Below are positions 12,214-24,900 of a DNA stretch of 64,000 nucleotides, one piece after another. This stretch comes from Powellomyces hirtus. Taxonomy: Eukaryota > Chytridiomycota > Chytridiomycetes > Spizellomycetales > Powellomycetaceae. The position numbers were made by a program, and so were the translations under genes. Numbering within the stretch: position 1 is the stretch's first letter; each line of letters opens with the position of its first letter. The notes beneath the pieces are model-generated. The model was not told the DNA's origin. It did no database searches and worked only from the letters and a program-made list of their open reading frames with translations. The DNA lies in assembly GCA_025526995.1 (NCBI GenBank), contig JAHLKG010000001.1:806001-870000 (forward strand), given 5' to 3'.

Positions 12214-12937
12214 ATCTTGTTGCTTAACTAGGGACAGTATCAGATATGTGGGAACGAACAAAGCAAAAGTGCGTTGCGCATTCGACGACGCGGACGGGCG
12301 ACTCCGACCATCAGGACTTGACATGCGTGACTCATGGGGAATGGGGAAACTAATGATATCCTACCCAAATAAGGGCACATGAAAGGCGCGTGCCTCCGAA
12401 CCCTCCATAAACGAATACGCCGCTCGTTCGGCAAGTATACCCATGGATATTCTGTTGACCTGCATGGGATGTTGATTGATATCAAATCCTTCCCCCTACT
12501 TGTATTGGCCCAGCTGCGCGCACAAACTGCAATGGGTCACAGTGGCAAGGACAACGTTTCGTGCCTCGAGTGGTGATGGTCCGGGAGGTACGACAACATC
12601 CAGCGATCCAAGGACGACAAGCCAACTTCAGCAGGGATCTATCTTCCCTACTGGTAAGCAAGCTTCCGTGCCGTCGATCATATCAATCATTGTCGGAGTG
12701 TGCTTTTGGGATACATGACACTGTCCGGGAAAGATGTCCAAAAAAAATGGCTCTACTCACGTGCTTGCGCAGCAATGTCCTGGACGATGGAGTAAGCAAG
12801 AGACACGACGCGAAAGCCCGTTGGACAGCGTCGGTTGATTTTGGGTCATGGCGTAGGAAGAATACTTTCATTGGGATCCAAGTCAGCTTTTTCCTACCGA
12901 CACATTTGTTACGTGATCTGCGCTGCGGACAGGCGGA
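12214..12937. other. Divergent intergenic region between the LIM gene and the giant ASH gene
   Basis: 724 bases from which the LIM gene (minus) and the giant gene (plus) are transcribed outward. Small ORFs here show no domain or splice partner. It probably holds both promoters; no clear TATA box or motif was recognised. Confidence 0.4.
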
Positions 12938-15900
12938 ATGGCAGATTCACCGCCCGGAGAGCCCGTCGATGTTCTACCGGACGAGGAAGAAGAGGCCGCT
13001 GTTCGGACCGAAAACGAGCGCCGTCGCCGATTAAGGGCGAGAGCATTCTGGGACGTCTTGAGACAGCATGTGGTAAGATTTGAGAGCATTCAAAATCTAT
13101 AAAGTCATTCGATAAAGCTGATCCCGCCGTGTCGTATCTTCTATAGCAACGTGGCTTTTTCCATTCCCTACTCAATACGCGCACGGGGGCTACATCGGAC
13201 TTTCTGAGTCTTGTTGATCGACTATGGACTTTGGTTCATCGATTTTCGGTTCATCCCGGACGATCCTCGCTCTCGCTCTCTCTTTCCCCACTAGCTGCCC
13301 AAAAGGATGGCCCCGGTGTGGGTGGCACGCAGGACGCCCCAGACAGTACTACCGAGTTTGTGATGGCAGGATGGGCACGGATCAAAGCCGAACAGCATGC
13401 TCTTGAGCGACAGCGTGCCCGTGCGATTGACACAGGAATGGGTAGTCTTCCTGACAAACGCGACTCGCACAGTGCCGGTAGCGGGCGGTATAATGAAGAC
13501 GACGACGGTTCTCAAGCTCAACCGGTAGCTGGCATGGCAACATCAATACTACCGGAAGTTATAGATGATGACAAGCAAAACGAGGCCTACCCAGCCGCTC
13601 ACTCACAGCGACGGGGATTAGGCATTGAAGGCCTGTGCCTCGACAATGTACCTACCAAAAACATCACTCACGATCTGATGGAGATCTCGAAAGGACTGCA
13701 CGTCCAGCCGCTGGACGAGGCTGACTTTTATACAGTGCAAGTACACTTCAACCGCGGGTGGAAGCTCTTGCTGTTGGGACTTGCGCAACACGAAGCATTC
13801 GCGCGATACATGGCCATGTGCGCGTTGCGCCGCGCCATTCCGGTCATCAATGATACGCTACTCGACTCAACCACGCGGGAAAGCCTCATACGCGTGCTTG
13901 TTAATCTCATGCTGTCAGATGAGCGGACGGAAAACCGTCTCAAAGCAGTCTACCTTCTGGGACAGATGGGCTTTTATCTTGGCACTGTTCGAGAGCACGA
14001 CCAGCTCTTATTGATGGCAGTAAAGGAGCTTGTAAAGAGACTATTGCAAATTCAATATGAGGAAAAGCGCAAGCCGAAAACCGACCTAAAACGCTTCAAC
14101 GCGCGATCTCGTGAACTCAAAATTTACCTTCTTCACGCCATCGGCAAGTTCACACGTAGCGTGCAGAAGCAAGCACGATTTGTCGAGGATCTCGTCATGT
14201 ACGTCCTACACGAAGAGTTTGAGCACGGCGATACAGCTGTCAGCCTGACTTCCTCCAAAGAGGCTCCCAACCCACCCAAAGACAAGAAGGGCAAATCAAA
14301 CAAGACCAATCCGGCCATTCACGTCGTTGGCGCTTTGCTTGGGGTCCTGAACAACGACATGAAGCGGACGGACTCGAATCAGAAGTACATTGGAGCCGTG
14401 TTCAAAAAATACGTGCACCCGTTGATGCGCTCAACAAACCTGGCACTGCAGACCATGTCGGTGCAATTTATCAGCAATTGGCTCCCGATTGTGAACGACG
14501 ACGCGACTCTCCTCGGAATAGAAACTGTCATCACCGGCCTTGAACACACTCGTACGCTGCATGTCCCCGGATTCGATCGCGCGGCGTATGACGCGGAGCT
14601 TCGAGCTCTGCGGAAAAAGATCAGAATGGAAGAATCTCGCATGGCGATGCGCTCTAAACTGCTCCGACAGCTGCTGCAGGTCCCTGGAAAGTTTGCGCGG
14701 CTAGTCCCAGTCCCCGGCCACCCAGGTTTCTTTGTAGATGTAAACTCGACTATGATGTACACGAAAGGAATTGCGGTGAATTTGCCAATACATCCAAAAT
14801 CCAGTGTGACACTCACACGGCCGCTTCCAAGCATTCCCGGCGTGCCTCCTGCCGTGACAACAATCCCACCAGTATTTATGGACCCATTGTGGGCCGAGCG
14901 ACAAAAGCCGCCAGTACACCGTTACGAATACCTGGAGCGGACAGGAGAGGTCCCGGGATTACCATATGGATACACGTACACGCCCGCCCCCTTGGTCGAC
15001 GTGGCTGAGCAGTTGAAACTCGTGGGTCCACAGGATGCAAATGCCGCAAAGCCCGGCACAATGGTGGCGCAGGGAGGGTCATCAGCCGAAGTAGGCAGCA
15101 CAGCAACGGTAGAGTCTACCTCTGCATCGGCTCGTGCAGCTCGAATTGCCGCGCTACGATCTAACGAAACGGTCGTAGCAAAGAAGCCTCCACCGGCCGG
15201 ATGGAGGCCCACCTCCCCGCGACGGCCACTGTCGTCCAGCCGGCCGCGTCGACCTAGCGCAATGGACGCCAAACAAATTGAGGGGTCATCTGCCGCACCG
15301 ACGGTTGACTCACCACATCGTTCATCTCGGGGACACCGCGATTCCACAGCTTCAGCTCGGCAACGTCCTGTTCCAATGGGAATTAAAGAGCACGGCGCAA
15401 TTCCGCCAGGAACAGCACGGGTGCCGCAGAAGACAGATATGAACGCGGTAGTTTTTGACAACCGCCGAGTGCCACCCGGTTTTCTTAGTATCTGTCCTTT
15501 CCCAGGCTACGACCCTGACCGAATTGATCGAGCTGCGATTCCAGCATCTGCGATATATGGAAAAGCTGTAGGGCCCGGAAGATCGATCAGCAACCACTCC
15601 ACAACCGTGGCAGTTGCTCCGATGAAGCGGCTAGGCGATCCGCGTGCGGGTGACATCCCAGAAGGGTTTACTGGAGATCGGCATCCAGTGCTATGGCCGA
15701 GTCGCATACCGTAAGTGCTAACTTGGCTGCTTTCCATTTCCCTCTCCCTTTAACACGGGCGCTTCCATCCTCGCAGAGATTTGCGCAGCGCTCGTAATCC
15801 AACTGACTTTCCCATTAATGCTCCTGTGCTCTTCGACATCATACAACCTGGTGCTACCCATCTTCAGCGAGTTATGACAAGGGTGACCAGCATCAATAAA

Positions 15901-18900
15901 GAGATGGCCGCGGTGAGTGTGCAGCGTGAAGCTGATGAGGATGACACGCTGTCGGTAGGAGCAACCTTCAATATCTTCATTCGCACACGGCAAAATCCGT
16001 CTGAATGGATATCAGTCAACCTGGAAGTGGTTGATGATGACTACCAAGATGACATTTCATTTGGTCGACCCAAACCTTCCTTGATGCAATCCACTGCAAG
16101 CTCTCTAGCATCACTTGCCAACATCCGAGAGAAATCTTTGCAGGACGTAGATGGGCGAGCAAGTATGGTGAAACGTGCCTCGATAGCCAGTAGTGTTGTA
16201 GGAGGACCGGCAGGACCAACAGCATCAAATCTTCCCATTCCGTGTGGATTTACCTCACAAGGCGAACCTTACTTTTCCCCTCCGATCAACATGCCACCAT
16301 CTCCTGTTGGCTATACATTAAACGGCATCCCATACTTTGGTCGCACCTCGTCGATCAAGCCACCGCCACTGGGCGTAACGACCAATGGTACTCGATTTTA
16401 TTCGGTGGACGGCAAAGTGCCCGCCGACCAGAGTTCTCGGAATCATCTCGCAGGGTATGACAATCTGGGACACCCGTTCTTTATCCCGAGAGGGTGTACT
16501 GTGCCACCTCCTGCCGGATTTACGAATGATGGCATTGCGTACTATGACATCCCATCATTGATGCATCATCGCGGGGTGATGGTGCTCCCACCGCCCATGT
16601 CTGCGCGGGTTGACTGGCCGGTTTTCACAGATGAAGAGGATGACGAGTGGGAGGATGCCGGATCTGCCTCGCAGTTGAATTTGTCGAGAAGCAGAACTGC
16701 GGCGAAAAAAAAACATGTCAAGCTTGTGGACCAGGCGCTGTTGACCGCGCAACTGGTGGACTCGCTAGAAGAGAGCCAGCCTCAGCTCAAGCAAAGCTTC
16801 TTGAAGGGGCAGCAGCGTGCGGTTGGGACTGTGCGCAGGGTTGCCGAGTTCAAGCGGCTGCGTGGAGTTGAAGATGTCGCTGAAGAAGAGGACGAGGATG
16901 TATCGTACCTACAGGACCCGGACGACATCGTCGGATTCCTACGTGACAGCGACGACCTCGCGTATCTCCGACCCAACAACATTCGTGTCCAGATTGAGCC
17001 CTCGGTCCTTAACTTTCAGAGCATTCATGCTCCCGTCACGAAGGCCGCAGTCCTGCGATACCGTGCTGGCCGCGGTGACTATGGAGAACGCGATTTCTTC
17101 GTGTCTGTCGAGCCTATCGACGTGTTTGCCGTCAAGCTGTTCCATTTGAAACTGCAAGGCGAAGGGGTGATGGAGATCGGGGTCACGTACTATCCCACTG
17201 CCATGAAGACGGACATGGTCGAAGGATCCCTGAATTTGATTGACGATTCTGGCAAGAAGATGGGGACGTGCACGATGGTCGCCATTCGCAAGAGCTTCCT
17301 CAAAGTCAGCCCGACGAGCATCGATGCCGGATGGACATTGCCGGACCGGCGGAAAGAGGTCACGGTAACCATCGAAAACGTGTCCAGCGTGACTGCACTA
17401 GTCGCACTCCAACTTCAGAGTGAGTTACAAAGCTCTCAGGCCGCGGCGGCGGCTTCGGCACGAGCAAGCTCGGCAGGAGCAAGAGCCGAGGTGGCTTCGA
17501 GAGGAGCTACAGCATCTGGCGCGACCCTGCGCACCAAAAACGAAGAAGAGCGTAAACGCAGCGAGCGTGTATCAGCCTTTGTCTTGCCTATTCGGCAGCT
17601 GAAGCTACAACCTCACGAGTCAAAAAACGTGGCCGTGTACTTTGATCCAACGAAGCTCGGCCACTTTTCCGACGAGATAGAAATCAATGGACCCGGCGGC
17701 GATTTGATTCATGTCAAAATTGCAGGAGTCGCGGGAATCCCGATAGCGGTGTACCCTGAGAACGAAGAAAACTCTCGAGCAGGAGCGGCCGAGCTTACTC
17801 GAGAGCGCTGTAACTTCATGCGCAAGTTCCGAAAGCCTGATTCGACGGCACGAGGTGGAGAGAAGTCCCACGTTGCACTCACAGCCGACGACACGGCCAT
17901 ACTGAAAAACATGATGTCTGCAACATCTGATCAAGATTCCCGCAAGGAAGCCCACACAATGGACTTTGGCATCTGCCCCGCCGAACCCCACTCACGTATG
18001 CGTTGCTTGACACTCATGAACCTTGCCGACACACCAGTGACTGTCGGATTATATCCGCACCATCCATCCTTGACATGCCCGTATCTGGTTCGCATTGCGC
18101 CTCGCATGGCCAACACCGTGGAGGTGTACTTCTCGCACGGCGAGTCACCAGCGGCACCCGCAGTTCCGGGTAACATTCGCACCGCGATTGAAGTTATATG
18201 TCCCGAGTTCCAGAACATTCCGTTGAGCATTCGCGCGTTCGTTGGGCAGCCGCTGTTCTTCCCGACGTGGGAATACGCATTCTTCAAACCTTGCCGCATT
18301 ACTCGCCAGGAGCAGCTCACAATGAATCTCGTCAATGAATCGCATTATTCACTCGAAGTCATAATCAATAATTTGCCTTCGCCGGGAGCAAAAGCCCTTG
18401 CTCCGGAAGAAAAAGAAGGGAAGGACGGGAAGGAAGGAAAGGGAAAAGAAGTCGGTCCTGCTGCCGTGGTCACCGTATCGGCTCCAGTGGGGCAGCGAAA
18501 CTACATCACCAGCTCGCTATCCACTGACGAAGCGGCCCCGTCTGTCATCATGCCGTTCTCAACCATCCCTATTAGCTTCACGTTCCACGGAAACGAGCGC
18601 GGACCGCTGTTGCAGTCAATAAATCTTCGCATTGTCAAGCCATTCCAAGTCACCATCCCAGCAGCCTTGTTCAACAAGCCACTATATTTTGTCGGGATAT
18701 GCATCGAACCGTATGTGCATCGGCCTGGCGAAGTTCCTGATAGAAACAGCATTGATTTCCTCCGCATGTGGATGTCGCACCCGAAACGTTTATTGGACGA
18801 GTACCCGACCCCTGAGGAGAAAGTACAGCGGTTTGACTTGAATAAGGTCCACAAGCCATACACAGCGGGTCCGAATGACTGCGACGTCACGTTTGCCAGT

Positions 18901-21900
18901 GATACTATGGCGTTCCGCTCAGGTATGTCGACTGTTGAGCTCATCGACTTTGCCCTCGTCGAAAGTCCCCAGTTCAGCCATGTTCTAGATTATGCGACTC
19001 GTCTCTCGCTTGCACTAACTCAGCTCAAGTACAGCTACTCTGGGTCGCGTCAATCTGCAGCAGGACCTAAACATGCGTCATTCACAAATGCTACCAATCC
19101 TGGTGAAGAATTCGGGAGCTCAGGGACGGAACGTTGTGTTTTTCACCTCGACAGGCTTCAGCGTCGATCCGCGGGCAAAGATGCTGCAACCGGCGGACGC
19201 CGACAACGTGGATGTGATGTTTTTGCCACCGTTAGACGCCAGCGAAGCGGTCACAACCTATGGATTTGCAGCAGCACTTGTCGACCATGATCACACGCTC
19301 CATGCGGTTCAGACAATCGGGAAACCAGTGTCAGATGTACTGGTTTTCCCAATTCCATCGAAAGACAATACTGTTACCCTGGATTTCGGCCGTGTTGAGA
19401 TATCTGCACAAGCGCTAGACGTCAACGTCAAGCATGTGTTGCTATGCAACACTTACGATACCAGCTACTCTTGGAACGTCAAGTTCGTCAGCAAGCAAAA
19501 ATTCTCGGCGTTTGATGCCGGCATGATTATGGGCGAGCTGCAAACGTTTGAAACGTTCGCTATCCCATTCAGATTCCACTGCGATACCAGCGGAACTTTC
19601 GAAACTACTGCTGAGATTTATATCAAAGAGACGCTGGACCGCATGGCGAAACCAGTCAAGTTGGCCAGCGTGGTGTTGAGGGGTCAAACCGTCAGTACAT
19701 CCATGTCTGGCCTCCCTGACACGCTGGACTTTGGTAGCACCGTCGTTTACCAAAAGAAACGCAAGACGTTCATCATGACCAACAATGGTTCTACGGACGC
19801 TCAAGTGACGATTTTGTCTCGCCCGCCGTTCAACGTTACGCCAAAGTCGTTCGAGCTCAGCCCAAAGATGCAGCAGGAGATTCAAGTCACGTACATGCCA
19901 ACAGAGTCGCGTACCAGCCAGATCAAGATGCTAGCCTTCTCAAATCACAAGCTGTATCTTGTTCTGCTCACAGGCACGGGCGGAACGGCCGAGCTCATGT
20001 GCGAAAAATACGAAAACAAGGACGTAGACTTTGGATTCCAACGCGAAGGAACAGTTGGTTTCCTATCCTTGCATTTGACGAATAAAGGAACTTTGCCCCT
20101 GACACTGAAAGCAGTCACGTGCGATAATTTGGATCTGGTCAAGCTTGAATATCTGACCATCACGTCCACTGTTCCATACGAGGTCAATTCGGGGCAAGGA
20201 CGTGTTCTCAACACCGTTATTGTGCGACGTGATTTCTGGAGCATTCTGAAGCGAAAGTTCAAAGTTTTCTGCGCGCTAAAGCAATTGTTGGCTGGCTCAA
20301 CAAGCGTGAAGAAGAGCAAATCCAAGGGACGGAGGACGGACGGCGCTGCAGAAGAGGATGGCAAGCCGATCCGCATCTATAAGACCGGTGCTATAGACAT
20401 CATGGACCCGTTATTGACAACACAGCTTCCGCAGTTACGACCGTTCTATTCATACCATTTCCGGCTGGGATACACGAGCAAATATCAAGCTCGGAAAGAT
20501 ACAAATCTCATGTTCCACTACACCCCTATTACTACGGAAGAAGGAGCTGACGGCACATCTGTCGTGGTCAAAAGCATGTTTGTGCATGTCACTGGTGGGG
20601 TGTATCGGCAGCTCGAGTTATATCCGCCGTATCATGATTTTGGCTTGGCACCGGCTGAGACGTTCATTCTCCCTGACGCGCGCAAGTCTGCTCAGCGGGA
20701 GCTGGTGGACACCTATGGCGTCATGCGCGAGATGCAGAAAGAAGGCGAAGCGGTCCTCCAACTGGAAGTGCTCAACATGTCCATGGAGGCGCAGAATGTG
20801 ACGCTGCAGTTCATTAATACTGAGTTCACCGTAAACGGGCGAACATGGACGTTACAGGCTGGCGATAAGATCACAGTTCCGGTAGAATTCCATCCGCCAA
20901 AAGAGCAGGTCCAATACCACGGCGAAGCGCGGTTCACTCACAACTATGGGACAACCATAATCCGATTGGCAGGAACGGGAGCAAGTGCTGATCTTTCTAC
21001 CGACCCGTCGCTTGATTTCGGGAGCCTCAAAGTTGGATCCATTGGAAGCAAGACTCTCCGACTGCACAATCGCGGTCTGCTGGACTGCAGATATGTGCTA
21101 GAAATTGTGCAGGCTGGACAAGAATTTACCCTGCTGAGCGAGGAACCCTTCGACCACGAAAGCGTGATCGAAAGTGGCGGAGTGGACTCGCTTGAGATTG
21201 AGTGCAACTGTGAGCGAATTCTTGAAACCGGCGCGCAAGCGGTGATCCGCTGGTTGCGAGTTCCGATGGGCGCATGGGAGGAGATGGTCATTCCGCTGCT
21301 AGTGCAAGTCGGGATGCCCGTGTTCCGCCTACAGAACATGGAACTCGATTTCCATACAACTTACATTAATGTCAACAAGACTCTCACCTTCCTCGTCACC
21401 AACGATGGTAATGCCATTTGCAATTGGGAGGCAGCGACCGAGTTTCCAGCATTGGCCGTGGAGCCGGACAATGGTGCGCTGCATCCTGGGGAGACGCTAT
21501 ACCTGGAAGTGACGTTTGCACCACAAGATTATGAATCACTGCATCACAGTCTTACGTTCTATACGGACGTTGGAACCAAGACTCTCATGTGCTACGGTAT
21601 CGTGGGAGTACCGTATCTACACATCGCAGAAGAAAGCATGTTCATTGATTTTGGGATTGTTGGAATCAACAAGACGCACAACCGAGCCGTTGTTTTGGAA
21701 AATACTGGCAAACGCCACATTGAATTTGAGATCACGCTCTCTGGAATCACACACGACGGGATGGAAGTTGCCGCGGACGATTTCGATGTGTTCTTCATCA
21801 ATCCGACGCACGATATCATTGAGCCGGGGGCGTCAATGACGGTTACCATGCAAACAATGCCGCGCGAGTACAATGCTGTATATGCTGGGGAGTGGATTAT

Positions 21901-24900
21901 TCGCACGCGTGATGGAGAGCAGTATCGCGGACGCTTGTCCGCGACAGGCGGAAAAGCGATCATCAAACTGGCACCACCAACCATGATGACTGAAGAACTT
22001 GTCACCAAGAGAGCTACAGCGGAGATGTCAACTATGTCGGCCAGCGGGCGCGCTACCGCTGACCCGGACTCATTCCGCGCAAGCACAGCTGAGGCGACCC
22101 GACAGAATTTAGTGTCACATCTCGACAACCTGCAAGAGGTTCTTGCTGGACTTCGCGCTGCGGAGATGGATATGCGTATGGACGCAGAATCGGCTGCGGC
22201 CGTAACAGGCGGGCAACAACAAGGCCAGCAGCCTCAGTCGCCACCCAAAGGACCTCGACCGCCATCCGGGGAAATTACTGCCTCGCGTCCTGTGACGCCA
22301 CGTCGCAGGCCGTCGACGACCGAGTCTGCGGCAGATCATGGGAATACCGTGGAAGAACAAAAACGGAGGGGGGCGCGTGTGATGGACGGATCGGACATGC
22401 GCGAGCGGTCACGCACGGCCGCACGGAAGGCAGAAGCTGCCGCCGAGCTTAATCAGGCAGAGGATGAAGAAATTCGGAGGCCGACGACCAAGTCTGCGTC
22501 GGGACCGCGGAGTCAAGGTTCGGGAGATGCAGACGCGTCAGCGGCAGTGCGATACATGGACGAGCTATCACTTCTGGAAGACGAACTGGACATGGTGATT
22601 GGACTACGTGATGATGCTGGTGGGTCGAGCGGGCTCGGCAGGTACCATCCAGGAACACCCCGCAGTCGTCGGGGTGGGCGACGGTCACGCGAGGAGGTCA
22701 TTCGCGATCTTCTGTCGTCTCCAGGTGAAGTCGGCGCCTCAACGTCTCCCGCTCAACGATATTCTTCTCACCGACGATCCTTTGCCTCGGCCGGCTCTGC
22801 GCGTGGCGGAATGGACGAGGATGACACTGAGGAACCCGCAGAGCCAATCGGGAACATTGAAGATCTGTCGCAGCCCATTTCGGACCTTATTGCATCTGCA
22901 CAACAGGTTATGGCGGACGCGGCGCTGACCGGAGACTCCAATGTTGAGCACCTGCTTCTGGCAGCTGCGAGCGACCAGATTCTTGAAAAGACAAAGAGCG
23001 TTATTAAGGCTGTCAAGGAGCAGTTGGCTAGCCCGTGGATCGAGAACCGCGACTTCTTAGCAGGAGCTTTGCGAAGATTGCAGGAGACTGCGCAAGTCAT
23101 GGAGGCGCTGGCAGCGGTGCCAGAAGAACCCGAATCTGGGGGAAGCGACTTCAACATGGGTTTATTGAAGGCTGGAGAACGGAGCGCACCCATCCTGCTT
23201 TTCAATCTTCCCAACGTTGGCAATCTGGGATTCGACTTCAAGATTCAGAAAAAGGATGCCAATGCGATCATTCCGGCAGGCTACGACCCGGAGTCATGTG
23301 GCGAAGCCTTTGTGCTGGACCCGCCACTTGGCGAAATCGCCCCGCGGGCATCCGTCAACATCTCGGCAACGTTCCACGCCACCATTCCCGGGACGTACCA
23401 GCAGGCGTACGAGCTTATCTCCGGCGGTGAGGTTGTGCTGACATTTACTGCTTCGGCACGTGTTGGCGCACCAAAACTCGAAGTCAACCCGCCCATTTTG
23501 GACTTCGGCCTGGTGTCTCGGCAAAAAGCCACATCACGCAACATCCTGATTGAAAACACCGGCACATACAGAGATTTATTCCGCATAGAGCCGCTGGTGG
23601 CCGACGCAACTCCGGACGGAAGAGGTGACGCTGCGACCTCCTTGCCGTTTGTTCTCAGCTTGTACAAAGGCGAAGTGGAGCCTGGCGCCAACATTCCCGT
23701 ACAAGTCACGTTCATGGCACCACAGGAGGGCACGTACATACAGAAGTTCCGGCTTACCTGGAGCAGAGAACCTTTAATGATCGAATGCAAAGGATGCGGA
23801 GGCGGGTGCCGAATCAAAGCTATGTATTTGGAGGACAAAGACAAAGCATTCGGTGGCCTGGATTGGGGCAACTGTGTAGTGGGAGTTTCGTATGAGAAGA
23901 CCTTCCACCTGACAAATATTGGAAACGTGGATGGGGCAGTTGACTTGTCACATAGTAACGATTGTTTCCGATATGAGGTTGTCCGCGATAGCAACGGCGA
24001 GATTCGGGTTGCTCCAGGAGAGCACGTTCCCGTCAAAATCATCTACTGGCCTTCCCGCGCTGATACCCTCAAGGAGGGCATTCAAGTGAAGCTTCCCGAA
24101 GACAACGTGATGGTCATCCCGCTCCGCGCTGTGTCTGGTATGACGGAATGGAAAGTGGAGGGAGACCTGAACCTGCTCAATATGCCAGTGCTGGAGATTC
24201 AGAACCGAACCTTCAAAGTGACCAACACTGGCGACCTCGAGATCCCACTGATTGTAGCGATTGAACCGTCTGATCTAACCCCGACAGTCTCAATCAGGAC
24301 TATGCCCCATTGGAAGGACAATGAGCCGCTCAAGCCGAATCAGACCGTCTCCGTCGATATCACTGTCGCTCCCCGTGAGGCTGCTGTCATTGAGGGTGTC
24401 CTGGTATTTACCACCGATTTGGGTAAAGGTCCTGTAAGCAACCGCCATGAGTTCAAACTGCGTGCGTACGAAGAGCAGCTTGGAGTCGACATGGACACCG
24501 ACATATCGGTTGGCCGCATCATGATTGGCGAAACTGCGAGCGCCCAGCGAGTACTTACCAACTACGGCAGCACGAAAGTCAAATATCGGATGCGATTGGA
24601 AGCCGCACCTGAGACGGAGGAAGGAGACGGACTTGAATTAGACAAGGATGGGTCCAAAAAACCAAAGAAAGGGAAAAAGAAGAAGACACCCCCCGTCGCC
24701 GAGAAAGGCAAAACGTGGGCGCAGCTTGGGACATCGTGGAAAATCATTGGTAAGACTGAGGGAGTTTTGGACGCCAATGAAGCTTTGGCATTTGAAGCCG
24801 TGTTTGACTGCAACGACGATGACGAGGACTGGCAAGAAGCCAAACTCGTGGTGGAAAAGTGTGTAGATGAGGCCGCAAACCGATGGGTGGAGGTATCTGC

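Noticed and set aside
13231..13231. Alternative start of the giant protein at a TTG near 13231
   Set aside because: The exon at 12938-13072 has a true ATG, a GTAAGA donor and joins in phase to an exon that opens at 13147, so the upstream start is better.
22005..23125. Possibility that the giant ORF is two genes joined at the insert
   Set aside because: No stop, splice site or promoter-like sequence is seen there; the frame runs through unbroken in a single 7.4-kb exon.
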